A stretch of DNA of 64,000 bases from Pseudomonas sp. 102515 (GCF_031085165.1 NZ_JAVHTY010000004.1:558001-622000); one strand, 5' to 3'. Shown: positions 21,377 through 35,340, numbered from the stretch's first letter. Numbers and translations are program-made. The notes: a model not told the origin generated them from the sequence alone.

Positions 21377-22228
21377 ATGATTTCGCCGGGTACTCTTTAT
21401 GTGGTTGCCACGCCCATCGGCAACCTGGACGACATCACCGCCCGCGCGCTCAAGGTCCTGCGCGAAGTGGCCCTGATCGCCGCCGAAGACACCCGTCATT
21501 CGGCGCGCCTGCTGCGCCATTTCGGCATCGAGACGCCGCTCGCGGCCTGTCACGACCACAACGAACGCGATGCCGGCGGCCGCTTCATCACCCGGCTGCT
21601 GGCGGGGGAAGACGTCGCCCTGATCTCCGACGCGGGCACGCCGCTGATTTCCGATCCGGGCTTTCACCTGGTGCGGGCGGCGCGCGCCGAGGGCGTCCGG
21701 GTCTCGCCGATTCCCGGCGCCTGCGCCCTGGTCGCGGCGCTGTCGGCGGCCGGTCTGCCCTCGGATCGCTTCAGCTTCGAAGGCTTCCTGCCGGCCAAGG
21801 CGGTAGGCCGGCAGGCACGCCTGGCGGCGCTGCGCGAGGACCCGCGCACCCTCATTTTCTACGAGGCGCCCCATCGGCTCGAGGATTGCGTGGCCGACAT
21901 GGTGAGCACCTTCGGGCCTGAGCGGCACATCGTCCTCGGTCGCGAATTGACCAAGACCTTCGAGACCCTGCGCGGCCTGCCCGCCGGCGAGCTGCTGGCC
22001 TGGATTCGCGCGGATCTGGATCAGCAGCGCGGCGAGTGCGTGCTGCTGGTGGGTGGTTGGTCGGCGCCGGAGGATGCGGAGGTCGATGCCGAGACCCTGC
22101 GCATCCTCGATCTGCTGCTGGCCGAGCTGCCGATCAAGCGCGCCGCCGCGCTGGCCGCCCAGATCACCGGCGCACGCAAGAACCAGCTCTATCAGCTGGC
22201 CCTGGAGCGCAAGGGCGAGCCGGGCTGA
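21377..22228 (+). CDS. rsmI: 16S rRNA (cytidine1402-2'-O)-methyltransferase
   Basis: A 283-residue SAM-dependent tetrapyrrole-methylase-fold enzyme. It contains LYVVATPIGNLDDIT at the N-terminus, ISDAGTPLISDPG, the proline-rich PIPGACALVAALSAAG and FYEAPHRL. It methylates the ribose of C1402 in 16S rRNA, pairing with the N4-methylation made by RsmH, which is encoded just downstream. The ATG at 21377 begins MISPGTLYVV, the usual start. It is divergent from lpoA. Confidence 0.96.
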   Translation: MISPGTLYVVATPIGNLDDITARALKVLREVALIAAEDTRHSARLLRHFGIETPLAACHDHNERDAGGRFITRLLAGEDVALISDAGTPLISDPGFHLVRAARAEGVRVSPIPGACALVAALSAAGLPSDRFSFEGFLPAKAVGRQARLAALREDPRTLIFYEAPHRLEDCVADMVSTFGPERHIVLGRELTKTFETLRGLPAGELLAWIRADLDQQRGECVLLVGGWSAPEDAEVDAETLRILDLLLAELPIKRAAALAAQITGARKNQLYQLALERKGEPG

Positions 22229-22256
22229 GTCAGGGTGAATTTGTGGGCATCTTTCC

Positions 22257-22283
22257 TTGTTATCCGCCCCCAGTCTCTATACC
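22257..22283 (+). promoter_or_regulatory. putative rnpB promoter
   Basis: TTGTTA (22257-22262) and TATACC (22278-22283) are separated by 15 bp. Initiation about 8-10 bases downstream would coincide with the 5' end of RNase P RNA near 22294. The spacing is short, so the assignment is tentative. Confidence 0.45.
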
Positions 22284-22293
22284 CTTGCGCCGC

Positions 22294-22651
22294 GAGAGCC
22301 GACCGGGCAGTCGCTGTCGTGATCCGCAAGGGTTGCGAGGGAGGAAAGTCCGGGCTCCATAGGGCGAGGTGCCAGGTAACGCCTGGGAGGCGTGAGCCTA
22401 CGGAAAGTGCCACAGAAAATAACCGCCTAAGCGCGCAAGCGCCGGTAAGGGTGAAAAGGTGCGGTAAGAGCGCACCGCACGGCTGGCAACAGTTCGTGGC
22501 TAGGTAAACCCCACCTGGAGCAAGACCAAATAGGAATCCATAGGCGTGGCCCGCGCTGGATTCGGGTAGGTCGCTAGAGGCAATCAGCGATGGTTGTCCC
22601 AGAGGAATGACTGTCCTCGACAGAACCCGGCTTACAGGTCGGCTCTCGCAC
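22294..22651 (+). ncRNA. rnpB: RNase P RNA (bacterial class A)
   Basis: This is the catalytic RNA of RNase P, which matures tRNA 5' ends. The conserved 5' core GAGGGAGGAAAGTCCGGGCT begins near 22342, and the P4 strand partner and 3' core AGAACCCGGCTTACA lies near 22622. The 5' GAGAGCCGACC pairs with the terminal GGTCGGCTCTC, closing helix P1 and defining both ends. The internal AACGCC...CCGCACGGCTGGCAACAG regions fit the class A fold. Its location between rsmI and mraZ is the same as in other Pseudomonas. Confidence 0.97.
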
Positions 22652-22663
22652 CCCCTCCCTCCT

Positions 22664-22696
22664 GGGCCTCTGCGCCCGGGGTTTGAGACCTCTTCT
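22664..22696 (+). terminator. probable rnpB terminator
   Basis: CCTGGGC-(loop)-GCCCGGG forms a 7-bp stem with one wobble pair, followed by GTTTGAGACCTCTTCTT. The T tract is interrupted, so strength is uncertain. Confidence 0.45.
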
Positions 22697-22710
22697 TAAG
22701 ACATCACTTT

Positions 22711-22733
22711 AATCAATTGAGCCAATCAATTGA
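22711..22733. repeat. tandem AATCAATTGA direct repeat
   Basis: Two identical 10-bp copies (22711-22720 and 22724-22733) are separated by GCC; each contains the 8-bp palindrome TCAATTGA. They sit between the rnpB terminator and the mra promoter, about 107 bp upstream of its -35 element. Confidence 0.6.
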
Positions 22734-22839
22734 CTTCATTTCCGTTTGTCGGAAATCGATGTCGTTCGTCCTGGCCGTGAACTCGTGCAATTTGCTCGAA
22801 ATCCTCGTCCCACGCGGCCTGGCTACCCCCTCGCTTACC

Positions 22840-22869
22840 TTGACTGAAACCGGCCCTCCTCAATATAGT
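22840..22869 (+). promoter_or_regulatory. mra (dcw) operon promoter
   Basis: TTGACT (22840-22845) and TATAGT (22864-22869), spacing 18 bp, match the sigma-70 consensus at five of six positions in each box. Transcription would start within the MraZ repeat array, consistent with MraZ-controlled Pmra in other bacteria. Confidence 0.75.
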
Positions 22870-22907
22870 GGCGACTGGTGGTACGAAGTGGGGCGAAGTG
22901 GGATTTA
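22868..22907 (+). promoter_or_regulatory. MraZ operator: four GTGG repeats at 10-bp spacing
   Basis: GTGG begins at 22868, 22878, 22888 and 22898, exactly one helical turn apart; the last two copies read GTGGGG and GTGGGA. MraZ binds three such repeats upstream of its own gene in E. coli. Here the array overlaps the -10 box and the start region, so repression by occlusion is expected. Confidence 0.8.
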
Positions 22908-22939
22908 ATGGCAAGGACAGCCTATTAGAGGACGCGAAA

Positions 22940-23395
22940 TTGTTCCGGGGAGCGAACGCCATCAGTCTCGACGCCAAGGGGCGCGCCGCGATGCCGAGCC
23001 GGTATCGTGACGAGCTGCTGGAGCGTTGTGCCGGCCAGCTCATCGTGACGATCGATGCCGTCGACCCCTGCCTTTGCGTCTATCCACTCCCGGAATGGGA
23101 AATCATCGAAAGCAAGCTGCGGCAGTTGCCCTCGCTACGTGAGGAGACTCGCCGCTTGCAGCGCTTGCTGATCGGCAACGCGGTGGATCTGGAGCTCGAC
23201 GGCAGTGGCCGTTTCCTGGTTCCGCCGCGCCTGCGTGAATACGCCAAGCTGGACCGGCGCGTGATGCTGGTCGGTCAGCTCAACAAGTTCCAGTTATGGG
23301 ATGAGGACGCCTGGAGTGCCGTGTGCGACGCGGATCTCCTGGCGATTAAGGAACCCGGCGGTATGCCGGATGAAATGCGCGATTTGATCCTGTGA
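22940..23395 (+). CDS. mraZ: transcriptional regulator MraZ
   Basis: A 151-residue protein with two AbrB-like SpoVT domains that represses the dcw operon and its own gene by binding GTGG repeats. The family sequence [21 protein letters not shown] begins immediately after a TTG codon at 22940, preceded at seven bases by AGAGGA. This gives exactly the usual length, so TTG is taken as the start; the upstream GTG frame would encode promoter DNA. The second copy of the motif is [18 protein letters not shown]. It leads the long overlapping gene train that follows. Confidence 0.93.
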   Translation: MFRGANAISLDAKGRAAMPSRYRDELLERCAGQLIVTIDAVDPCLCVYPLPEWEIIESKLRQLPSLREETRRLQRLLIGNAVDLELDGSGRFLVPPRLREYAKLDRRVMLVGQLNKFQLWDEDAWSAVCDADLLAIKEPGGMPDEMRDLIL

Positions 23396-24335
23396 CCATG
23401 AACCCAGTCTTCCACCACGTCTCCGTTCTCCTGGACGAGGCCGTACAGGCATTGGCGATCCAGCCGGGCGGCCGTTATCTGGACGGCACCTTCGGCCGCG
23501 GCGGACACAGCCGGGCCGTGCTGCGCCTGCTGGGTGGAGAAGGGCGGCTGCTGGGCTTCGACAAGGATCCCCAGGCGATCGTCGCCGGCCAGGCCCTGGC
23601 CGCGGAAGACCCGCGCTTCGAGATCGTCCAGCGCAGCTTCGCCGAACTGGGCGATGAACTCGTCGACCGGGGCTGGACCGGCCAGGTCGATGGCGTGCTG
23701 CTGGATCTGGGCGTGTCCTCGCCCCAGCTCGACGATCCCGAGCGCGGTTTCAGCTTCATGCAGGACGGCCCCCTGGACATGCGCATGGATCCGAGTCGGG
23801 GGCAGAGCGCCGCCGCCTGGATCGCCATGGCGCCCGAGGTCGACATCGCCCAGGTGTTCAAGGAATTTGGCGAAGAACGTTTCGCCAAGCGCATGGCGCG
23901 CGCCGTGGTGCAGCGCCGTGAAGTCCAGCCCTTCGAACGTACCGGCGACCTGGCCAAGGTGCTCACCGAGGCCAATCCGGCCTGGGAAAAGGGCAAGCAT
24001 CCCGCCACCCGCGCCTTCCAGGGGCTGCGTATCTACATCAATCGCGAACTGAGCGACCTGGAGCAGGGCCTGCAGGCGGCCTACGAGCAACTGGCCGTGG
24101 GTGGCCGGCTGGTGGTGATCAGCTTCCACTCCCTGGAAGACCGCATCGTCAAACAATTCATGCGCCGATTGGCCAAGGGCGAGGCCGACCAGCTGCCACG
24201 CGACCTGCCGATCCGCGCCACGGTCTTCGAACCCTCGCTGCGTCTGCTGGGCAAGCCGGTCTATGCCAGCGAAGCCGAACTGGCCGCCAATCCCCGCGCG
24301 CGCAGCGCCGTGATGCGCGTTGCCGAGAAGCTGAA

Positions 24336-24339
<4 letters not shown>
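23392..24339 (+). CDS. rsmH: 16S rRNA (cytosine1402-N4)-methyltransferase
   Basis: A 315-residue SAM-dependent methyltransferase modifying N4 of C1402 in 16S rRNA. It carries [16 protein letters not shown] (SAM site), [14 protein letters not shown] and [14 protein letters not shown]. Start options are GTG at 23392, overlapping the mraZ stop, and ATG at 23398 two codons later; neither has a clear ribosome site, so coupling to mraZ translation is likely. The pair RsmI/RsmH acting on the same nucleotide is encoded on either side of rnpB. Confidence 0.95.
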
Positions 24340-27832
<3,493 letters not shown>

Positions 27833-27840
<8 letters not shown>

Positions 27841-29200
27841 AACCTTCACCCTCACCGAAGTGGCCGAGGCCCTCACCGGCAACCTGCTGGGCGCCGATGC
27901 CCTGTTCGACGGCGTCGGCACCGACAGCCGCAAGGCCGTGGCCGGACAGCTCTTCGTCGCCCTGAGCGGGCCGCGCTTCGATGGTCATGCCTATCTGGCC
28001 GATGTCGCCGCTCAGGGTGCCGCGGCAGCCCTGGTGGAGCGGGCCGTGCCCGAGGTCCAGCTGCCCCAGCTGGTGGTCGCCGATACCCGCCTGGCGCTGG
28101 GTCGCCTGGGCGCCTTCAATCGGGACCTGTTCCAGGGCAAGCTCGCCGCCGTGACCGGCTCCAGTGGCAAGACCACGGTCAAGGAGCTGCTCGCCGCCAT
28201 CCTGCGTCAGCAGGGCGCCACCCTGGCCACCCAGGGCAATCTGAACAACGACCTCGGCGCGCCCCTGACCCTGCTGCGGCTGACCGCCGAGCACGCCTAT
28301 GGCGTCATCGAGCTGGGGGCTTCGCATGTCGGTGACATCGCCTATACCGTGAGCCTGACACGCCCGGATGTCGTTATCATTACCAACGCCGGCCAGGCCC
28401 ATGTGGGCGAATTCGGCGGCGTCGATCGTATCGTCGAGGCCAAGGGCGAGATCATCGAAGGCGTGGGCGAGGCGGGCACCGTGGTGCTCAACCACGATGA
28501 CGCCGCCTTCGAGACCTGGCAGCGCCGTGCGGCCGGTCGTACCGTCGTCGCCTTCGGCCTGGATGCCCGCGCCGACGTCCGCGCCAGCAGGGTGACCCTG
28601 GACGCCCAGGGCCGTCCGAGCTTCCTCTTGCACACCGCCCAGGGCGAGGCGCCGGTCACCCTGCAACTGCTGGGTGCCCACAACGTCGGCAATGCCCTGG
28701 CCGCCGCTGCCGCGGCCCTCAGCCTGGGGCTGGAGCTGGCCACGGTCGCCCGTGGCCTCGCCGCCGCGGCACCGGTCCAGGGCCGCACCCTGACCCGCAC
28801 CAGCCAGCGCGGCGCCCAGGTCATCGACGACAGCTACAACGCCAACCCCGCTTCGGTGAAGGCCGGGATCGACCTGCTGGCTGCCCTGTCGGGCCGTCGG
28901 GTGGTGGTCCTGGGCGACATCGCCGAGCTGGGCGAGTGGACCGAGCAAGGCCATCGCGAGGTGGGCGAGCACGCCCGCGGCAAGGTGGATGCCTTCTACA
29001 GCGTCGGTCCTGCGATGGCCCATGCGGCCTGCGCCTATGGCGCCGCGGCCCGGCATTTCGCCGATCGCGAACACCTGATCGAGGCCCTGGCGGACGAGGA
29101 CCGGGCCGGAACCACCCTGCTGATCAAGGGATCCCGCAGCGCCGCGATGGACAAGGTCGTCGCCGCGCTCTGCGCTATCAACACCGAGGAGAAACACTGA
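27833..29200 (+). CDS. murF: UDP-MurNAc-tripeptide:D-Ala-D-Ala ligase
   Basis: This 455-residue ligase attaches the D-Ala-D-Ala dipeptide to complete UDP-MurNAc-pentapeptide. It contains the ATP-binding GSSGKTT loop (109-115), the central [15 protein letters not shown] segment and the C-terminal [14 protein letters not shown] motif typical of MurF. It overlaps murE by 8 bp and its TGA shares a base with the mraY ATG. Its dipeptide substrate requires a D-Ala-D-Ala ligase, which is not encoded at the usual ddlB position downstream. Confidence 0.97.
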
Positions 29201-30282
29201 TGCTGCTGCTGTTGGCGGAGTTCCTGCAACAGTTCTACAAGGGCTTCGCCGTCTTCCAATACCTCAGCCTGCGCGGCATTCTGGGCGTTCTGACCGCCCT
29301 GTTGCTGTCGTTGTGGCTCGGCCCCTGGATGATCCGCACCCTGCAGATCCGCCAGATCGGCCAGGCCGTGCGCAACGATGGCCCCCAGTCGCACCTGTCC
29401 AAATCCGGCACCCCCACCATGGGCGGCGCCCTGATCCTGACCACCATCGGCATCAGCACCCTGCTGTGGGCCGATCTGCACAACCGTTACGTCTGGACCG
29501 TGCTGGCGGTGACCTTCCTGTTCGGCGCCATCGGTTGGGTCGACGACTATCGCAAGGTGATCGAGAAGAACTCCCGCGGTCTGCCCAGTCGCTGGAAGTA
29601 CTTCTGGCAATCGGTATTCGGCCTGGGGGCGGCGATCTTCCTCTATGTCACGGCCAAGGCGCCGATCGAAACCACGCTGATCCTGCCGCTGCTGAAAAAC
29701 ATCGAAATCCCGCTGGGGATTTTCTTCGTTGTGCTGACCTACTTCGTCATCGTCGGCTCCAGCAACGCGGTCAACCTCACCGACGGTCTCGACGGCCTGG
29801 CGATCATGCCCACGGTGATGGTCGGCGGTGCCCTGGGCATCTTCTGCTACCTCTCGGGCAACGTGAAATTCGCCGACTACCTGCTGATTCCCTATGTGGA
29901 AGGCTCCGGCGAGCTGATCGTCTTCTGCGGCGCCCTGATCGGCGCGGGCCTGGGCTTCCTCTGGTTCAACACCTATCCGGCCATGGTCTTCATGGGTGAC
30001 GTCGGCGCCCTGGCGCTGGGCGCCGCCCTGGGCACCATCGCCGTCATCGTCCGCCAGGAAGTGGTGCTGTTCATCATGGGTGGCGTCTTCGTCATGGAGA
30101 CCCTGTCGGTGGTCATCCAGGTCGCCTCCTTCAAGCTGACCGGCAAGCGCGTCTTCCGCATGGCGCCGATCCACCACCATTTCGAATTGAAGGGCTGGCC
30201 CGAGCCGCGGGTCATCGTGCGCTTCTGGATCATCACCGTGATCCTGGTGCTGTTCGGTCTCGCCACCCTGAAACTGAGGTAA
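29200..30282 (+). CDS. mraY: phospho-MurNAc-pentapeptide transferase
   Basis: A 360-residue integral membrane enzyme with about ten TM helices. It transfers phospho-MurNAc-pentapeptide to undecaprenyl phosphate, making lipid I. Signatures are the early [12 protein letters not shown], the [13 protein letters not shown] catalytic segment, the [15 protein letters not shown] motif and the [13 protein letters not shown] histidine loop. The ATG at 29200 overlaps the murF stop (TGATG), giving the standard length. It is followed by murD after 5 bp. Confidence 0.98.
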   Translation: MLLLLAEFLQQFYKGFAVFQYLSLRGILGVLTALLLSLWLGPWMIRTLQIRQIGQAVRNDGPQSHLSKSGTPTMGGALILTTIGISTLLWADLHNRYVWTVLAVTFLFGAIGWVDDYRKVIEKNSRGLPSRWKYFWQSVFGLGAAIFLYVTAKAPIETTLILPLLKNIEIPLGIFFVVLTYFVIVGSSNAVNLTDGLDGLAIMPTVMVGGALGIFCYLSGNVKFADYLLIPYVEGSGELIVFCGALIGAGLGFLWFNTYPAMVFMGDVGALALGAALGTIAVIVRQEVVLFIMGGVFVMETLSVVIQVASFKLTGKRVFRMAPIHHHFELKGWPEPRVIVRFWIITVILVLFGLATLKLR

Positions 30283-30287
30283 TCGCA

Positions 30288-31631
30288 GTGCTCATCGCTT
30301 CCGACCAGTTCCGTATCGTCGTCGGCCTCGGCAAGAGTGGCATGTCGCTGGTGCGCTTTCTCGCGCGCCGGGGTGTGCCTTTCGCCGTGGCCGACACGCG
30401 GGAACGGCCGCCGGAATTGGAGACCCTGAGAACCCAGTATCCCCAGGTCGAGGTACGCTGCGGCGAGCTGGATGTCGACTTCCTCGCCCGCGCGGCCGAA
30501 CTCTATGTGAGTCCCGGCCTGGCCCTGGAAACGCCGGCGCTGCAGGAGGCCGCCGCCCGTGGCGTGCGGCTGTCCGGCGATATCGATCTGTTCGCGCGCC
30601 AGGCCCAGGCACCCATCGTCGCCATCACCGGTTCCAACGCCAAGAGCACCGTCACCACCCTGGTGGGTGACATGGCGCTGCGCGCCGGCAGGCGCGTGGC
30701 CGTGGGTGGCAACCTCGGCACACCGGCGCTGGACCTGCTGGCCGATGACGTCGAACTCTATGTGCTGGAGCTGTCGAGCTTCCAGCTGGAGACCTGCGAG
30801 CGACTCAACGCCGAGGTGGCCACGGTGCTCAACCTCAGCGAAGACCACATGGATCGCTACACCGGCATGCCGGCCTATCACCAGGCCAAGCACCGCATCT
30901 TCCGCGGCGCGCGCCAGGTGGTGGTCAATCGCGACGATGCCCTGTCGCGGCCGCTGATCGGCGATGACGTGCCCCGCCTGACCTTCGGCCTGGGGCGGCC
31001 CGATTTCCGTGCCTTCGGCATTCGCGAGGAGGAGGGCCGTCGCTATCTGGCGCTGGCCTTCGACAACCTGCTGGATGTCGAGGAACTCAAGATCCGCGGT
31101 ACGCACAACCACAGCAATGCCCTGGCCGCGCTGGCCCTGGGCCACGCCGCCGGCCTGCCGCTGGCACCCATGCTGGAGGCCCTGCGCGCCTTCCCGGGTC
31201 TGGAGCATCGCTGCCAGTGGGTCGGCGAGGTCGCGGGCGTCAACTACTACAACGATTCCAAGGCGACCAACGTCGGCGCTGCCCTGGCTGCGGTCGAAGG
31301 CCTGGGTGATGACATCGCCGGCCAGTTGGTGCTGATCGCCGGTGGCGACGGCAAGGGTGCCGATTTCTGTGCCCTGCGCGAGCCCATCGCGCGTCACTGT
31401 CGCGCCGTGGTGCTGCTGGGTCGCGATGCGGCACGGATCGCCGAAATCCTGCCGGCCACGGTGCAAGAGGTGCGTGTCACCACCCTGGAAGAAGCCGTGG
31501 CCGAGAGCCGCCGGCTGGCCCAGCCAGGCGACGCCGTGCTGCTGTCGCCGGCCTGCGCCAGTCTCGACATGTTCCGCAACTTCGAAGAACGCGGACGGCT
31601 GTTCGCCCAGGCCGTGGGAGCCTTGGCATGA
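30288..31631 (+). CDS. murD: UDP-MurNAc-L-alanine:D-glutamate ligase
   Basis: This 447-residue Mur ligase adds D-Glu to UDP-MurNAc-L-Ala. The ATP loop is GSNAKST (115-121), with Ala in place of the usual Gly after Asn. Other features are the Rossmann N-terminus RIVVGLGKSGMSLVRFL and the C-terminal LLSPACASLDMFRNFEERG. The start is GTG, six bases after the mraY stop. Its TGA overlaps the ftsW ATG. Confidence 0.97.
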   Translation: MLIASDQFRIVVGLGKSGMSLVRFLARRGVPFAVADTRERPPELETLRTQYPQVEVRCGELDVDFLARAAELYVSPGLALETPALQEAAARGVRLSGDIDLFARQAQAPIVAITGSNAKSTVTTLVGDMALRAGRRVAVGGNLGTPALDLLADDVELYVLELSSFQLETCERLNAEVATVLNLSEDHMDRYTGMPAYHQAKHRIFRGARQVVVNRDDALSRPLIGDDVPRLTFGLGRPDFRAFGIREEEGRRYLALAFDNLLDVEELKIRGTHNHSNALAALALGHAAGLPLAPMLEALRAFPGLEHRCQWVGEVAGVNYYNDSKATNVGAALAAVEGLGDDIAGQLVLIAGGDGKGADFCALREPIARHCRAVVLLGRDAARIAEILPATVQEVRVTTLEEAVAESRRLAQPGDAVLLSPACASLDMFRNFEERGRLFAQAVGALA

Positions 31632-32830
31632 TCCTCAGCCTGTTGCGCCCCTATCCCTCGCCGCTGGCCAGCCGCCACGGCATCGACCTGGACTTCCCGC
31701 TGCTGGCTGGCTGCCTGCTGCTGCTCGGACTCGGCCTGGTGATGGTGACCTCGGCTTCCTCCGAGGTGGCCGCCGCCCAGTCGGGCAATCCGCTGTACTT
31801 CATGTACCGCCACCTGGTCTATCTGGCGATCGGCTTCGTCTCCTGCGGCGTGGTGATGCTGATCCCCATGGCCACCTGGCAGCGCTTCGGCTTTCCGTTG
31901 CTGATCATCGCCTTCCTCTTGCTGGTAGCGGTGCTGGTGCCCGGCATCGGCCGCGAGGTGAACGGTTCCCTGCGCTGGATCGGCTTCGGCATCTTCAACG
32001 TGCAGCCCTCGGAGATCGCCAAGGTCTTCGTGGTGCTCTATCTGGCCGGTTACCTGGTTCGTCGTCAGCATGAGGTGCGCCACACCTGGGCCGGCTTCTT
32101 CAAGCCCTTCATCGTGCTCCTGCCGATGGCCATGCTGCTGCTGCGCGAACCCGACTTCGGCGCCACCGTGGTCATGATGGGCGCCGCCGGTGCCATGCTG
32201 TTCCTCGGCGGCGTCGGTCTGTTCCGCTTCCTGATGATGGTCGCCCTGGCCGTGCTGGCGGTGTTCGTGCTGGTGCAGACCCAGTCCTACCGGATGCAGC
32301 GTCTGATCACCTTCACCGATCCCTGGGCCGACCAGTTCGGCTCCGGCTACCAGCTGACCCAGGCGCTGATCGCCTTCGGTCGCGGCGGCTGGACCGGTCT
32401 CGGCCTGGGCAACAGCATCCAGAAGCAGTTCTACCTGCCCGAAGCCCATACCGACTTCCTCTTCGCCGTGCTGGCCGAAGAGCTGGGCCTGATCGGTGCC
32501 ATGGCCACCGTCGGCCTGTTCCTCTTCGTCTGCGTGCGCGGGCTGTTCATCGGTCACTGGGCCGAGCAGTCCAAGCAGTTCTTCTCGGCCTATGTCGCCT
32601 ACGGCCTGTCGATGCTCTGGATCGGCCAGTTCCTGATCAACATCGGCGTGAACGTCGGCCTGCTGCCGACCAAGGGCCTGACCCTGCCGTTCCTCAGCTA
32701 CGGTGGCAGCTCCCTGGTGATCTGCTGCGTGAGCATGGGCCTGCTGCTGCGCATCGAGTGGGAGAGACGCACCCTGGTGGATACCGAGGATGTGGAATTC
32801 ACTGAAGAGGATTTCGCCGATGTCCGCTAA
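31628..32830 (+). CDS. ftsW: septal peptidoglycan glycosyltransferase FtsW (SEDS family)
   Basis: This 400-residue SEDS polymerase has about ten TM helices. Characteristic segments are GREVNGSLRWIGFGIFNVQPSE, AHTDFLFAVLAEELGLIGA and the C-terminal LPTKGLTLPFLSYGGSSL. It polymerises lipid II at the septum with FtsI. The ATG overlaps the murD stop and its last 11 bp overlap the murG start. Confidence 0.97.
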   Translation: MILSLLRPYPSPLASRHGIDLDFPLLAGCLLLLGLGLVMVTSASSEVAAAQSGNPLYFMYRHLVYLAIGFVSCGVVMLIPMATWQRFGFPLLIIAFLLLVAVLVPGIGREVNGSLRWIGFGIFNVQPSEIAKVFVVLYLAGYLVRRQHEVRHTWAGFFKPFIVLLPMAMLLLREPDFGATVVMMGAAGAMLFLGGVGLFRFLMMVALAVLAVFVLVQTQSYRMQRLITFTDPWADQFGSGYQLTQALIAFGRGGWTGLGLGNSIQKQFYLPEAHTDFLFAVLAEELGLIGAMATVGLFLFVCVRGLFIGHWAEQSKQFFSAYVAYGLSMLWIGQFLINIGVNVGLLPTKGLTLPFLSYGGSSLVICCVSMGLLLRIEWERRTLVDTEDVEFTEEDFADVR

Positions 32831-33890
32831 CGTCCTCATCATGGCCGGCGGTACCGGCGGGCACGTCTTCCCGGCCCTGGCCTGCGCCCGTGAATTCGAA
32901 GCCCGCGGCTATACCGTGCACTGGCTGGGTACCCCGCGCGGCATCGAGAACGACGTGGTGCCCAAGGCCGGCATCACCCTGCACCACATTCCGGTCACCG
33001 GCCTGAGAGGCAAGGGCGTGCGCTCCCTGGTGAAGGCGCCGCTGCAACTCAGCGGGGCCCTCATGCAGGCCATGGGTCTCATGCGCCGGCTCGAGCCGGT
33101 CTGCGTGCTGGGCCTGGGCGGGTTCGTCACCGGTCCCGGTGGCCTGGCCGCCAGGCTGTGCAACGTCCCGCTGGTGATCCACGAACAGAATGCCCATGCC
33201 GGCACCGCCAACCGCCTGCTGGTACCCATGGCCGCACGGGTCTGCGAAGGCTTCGCCGACACCTTCCCGGCGTCCGCCAAGCGCCTGTCCACCGGCAACC
33301 CGGTGCGCGCCGAACTCTTCGCCCCGGTGACCCGCGCGCCGCTGGAAGAGCGCGCCGCCAACCTGCTGGTGCTCGGCGGCAGCCTGGGCGCCGAACCGCT
33401 CAACAAGCTGCTGCCCGACGCCCTGGCCCAGCTGCCCGCTGGCCTGCGACCCAAGGTGCGCCACCAGGCCGGCCGCCAGCATGCCGAGGTGACCGCCGAG
33501 CGCTATGCCAATGTCGCCGTGGAGGCCGATGTCCAGCCCTTCATCGCCGACATGGCCGCCGCCTATGCCTGGGCCGACCTGGTGATCTGCCGGGCCGGCG
33601 CCCTGACCGTCGCCGAGCTGACCGCCACCGGTCTGCCGGCGCTGCTGATCCCCCTGCCGCACGCCATCGACGATCACCAGACCAGCAATGCCCGCTTCCT
33701 GGAGCGCGCCGGTGCCGGTGTGGTGCTGCCGCAACATTCCACCCGCCCGGCGGATCTCGCCGCGCAGCTTACCGAGGTCCTGATGCATCCCGAACGTCTT
33801 GCCGGCATGGCCGCTCGCAGCCGTGCCCTGGCCAAACCCGATGCTACCCGTGCAGTCGTCGACGCCTGTCTGGAGGTTGCCCGTGGTTAA
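32820..33890 (+). CDS. murG: UDP-GlcNAc:lipid I N-acetylglucosaminyltransferase
   Basis: This 356-residue GT-B glycosyltransferase converts lipid I to lipid II at the inner face of the cytoplasmic membrane. It carries [14 protein letters not shown] at the N-terminus, [30 protein letters not shown] and the donor-site [16 protein letters not shown]. The ATG at 32820 gives [11 protein letters not shown] and overlaps ftsW by 11 bp; an upstream in-frame ATG lies inside ftsW and is not needed. Confidence 0.97.
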   Translation: MSANVLIMAGGTGGHVFPALACAREFEARGYTVHWLGTPRGIENDVVPKAGITLHHIPVTGLRGKGVRSLVKAPLQLSGALMQAMGLMRRLEPVCVLGLGGFVTGPGGLAARLCNVPLVIHEQNAHAGTANRLLVPMAARVCEGFADTFPASAKRLSTGNPVRAELFAPVTRAPLEERAANLLVLGGSLGAEPLNKLLPDALAQLPAGLRPKVRHQAGRQHAEVTAERYANVAVEADVQPFIADMAAAYAWADLVICRAGALTVAELTATGLPALLIPLPHAIDDHQTSNARFLERAGAGVVLPQHSTRPADLAAQLTEVLMHPERLAGMAARSRALAKPDATRAVVDACLEVARG

Positions 33891-35340
33891 GTCGCAAAGT
33901 GCCATTCAGGCCGAAGTTCGGCGCATGCGCAGCATCCGGCGCATCCATTTCGTCGGTATCGGCGGCGTCGGCATGTGCGGCATCGCCGAGGTGCTGCTGA
34001 ATCTGGGCTACGAAGTCTCGGGCTCGGACCTCAAGGAATCCGCGGTGACCGCGCGCCTGCAGCAATTCGGCGCGCGCATCTACATCGGCCATCGTGCCGA
34101 GAACCTGGATCAGGTCGACGTGCTGGTGGTGTCCAGTGCCATCAACAGATCCAATCCGGAGGTCTCCGCCGCCCTCGAGCAGCGCATTCCCGTGGTGCCT
34201 CGCGCCGAGATGCTCTCCGAGCTGATGCGCTATCGCCACGGCATCGCCGTCGCCGGTACCCATGGCAAGACCACCACCACCAGTCTGATCGCCTCGGTGT
34301 TCGCGGCCGAAGGGCTGGACCCGACCTTCGTCATCGGGGGCCGTCTCAACGCCGCCGGTACCAATGCCCAGCTCGGCACCAGCCGCTACCTGATCGCCGA
34401 GGCCGACGAGAGCGACGCCAGCTTCCTGCACCTGCAGCCCATGGTGGCCGTGGTCACCAATATCGACGCCGACCACATGAGCACCTACGAAGGTGACTTC
34501 AATCGGCTCAAGCGCACCTTCGTCGATTTCCTGCACAACCTGCCGTTCTATGGCCTGGCGGTGCTCTGCGTCGACGATCCGGTGGTGCGCGAGATCATTC
34601 CCCAGGTCGCCCGGCCCACCGTCACCTACGGCACCGCCGAAGACGCCGACGTCCGGGCCGTGGACATCCGCCAGGAAGGCATGCGCACCTATTTCACCGT
34701 GCTGCGCGAAGGCCGGGCGCCGCTGGCGGTCTCGGTCAACATGCCGGGCGTGCACAACGTACTCAACGCCCTGGCGACCATCGCCATCGCCACCGACGAA
34801 GGCGTCAGCGACGAGGCCATCCTCAATGGCCTGTCCGGCTTCCAGGGGGTAGGGCGGCGCTTCCAGGTGTACGGCGAACTGCCGGTCGCCGGTGGCAGTG
34901 TCATGCTGGTGGACGACTACGGCCACCATCCGCGCGAAGTCGCCGCGGTGATCAAGGCCGTGCGTGGTGGCTGGCCCGAGCGCCGGCTGGTGATGGTCTA
35001 TCAGCCGCACCGCTTCAGTCGCACCCGCGATCTCTACGAAGACTTCGTCCAGGTGCTGGCCGATGCCAACGTGCTGTTGCTGATGGAAGTCTATCCGGCC
35101 GGCGAAGAACCCATTCCCGGCGCCGACAGCCGCCAGCTCTGCCACAGCATCCGCCAGCGCGGTCAGCTCGATCCCATCTATGTCGAGCGCGGCAGCAACA
35201 TCGCGCCGCTGGTCAAGCCACTGCTGCGCCCGGGCGACATCCTGCTCTGCCAGGGCGCAGGCGACATCGGCGCGCTGGCGCCGCAACTGCTCAACCATCC
35301 GCTGTTCGCCACTGCCGCGACCACCGGGAGTTCGGCATGA
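33883..35340 (+). CDS. murC: UDP-MurNAc:L-alanine ligase
   Basis: This 485-residue ligase adds the first stem residue, L-Ala. The N-terminal nucleotide fold [23 protein letters not shown] is followed by the ATP loop GTHGKT (125-130) and [14 protein letters not shown]. The start is GTG at 33883, eight bases before the end of murG, with GGAGG placed six bases upstream; this fits family length. Its stop codon overlaps the ATG of a 21-codon ORF at the position where ddlB normally begins. Confidence 0.97.
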   Translation: MVKSQSAIQAEVRRMRSIRRIHFVGIGGVGMCGIAEVLLNLGYEVSGSDLKESAVTARLQQFGARIYIGHRAENLDQVDVLVVSSAINRSNPEVSAALEQRIPVVPRAEMLSELMRYRHGIAVAGTHGKTTTTSLIASVFAAEGLDPTFVIGGRLNAAGTNAQLGTSRYLIAEADESDASFLHLQPMVAVVTNIDADHMSTYEGDFNRLKRTFVDFLHNLPFYGLAVLCVDDPVVREIIPQVARPTVTYGTAEDADVRAVDIRQEGMRTYFTVLREGRAPLAVSVNMPGVHNVLNALATIAIATDEGVSDEAILNGLSGFQGVGRRFQVYGELPVAGGSVMLVDDYGHHPREVAAVIKAVRGGWPERRLVMVYQPHRFSRTRDLYEDFVQVLADANVLLLMEVYPAGEEPIPGADSRQLCHSIRQRGQLDPIYVERGSNIAPLVKPLLRPGDILLCQGAGDIGALAPQLLNHPLFATAATTGSSA

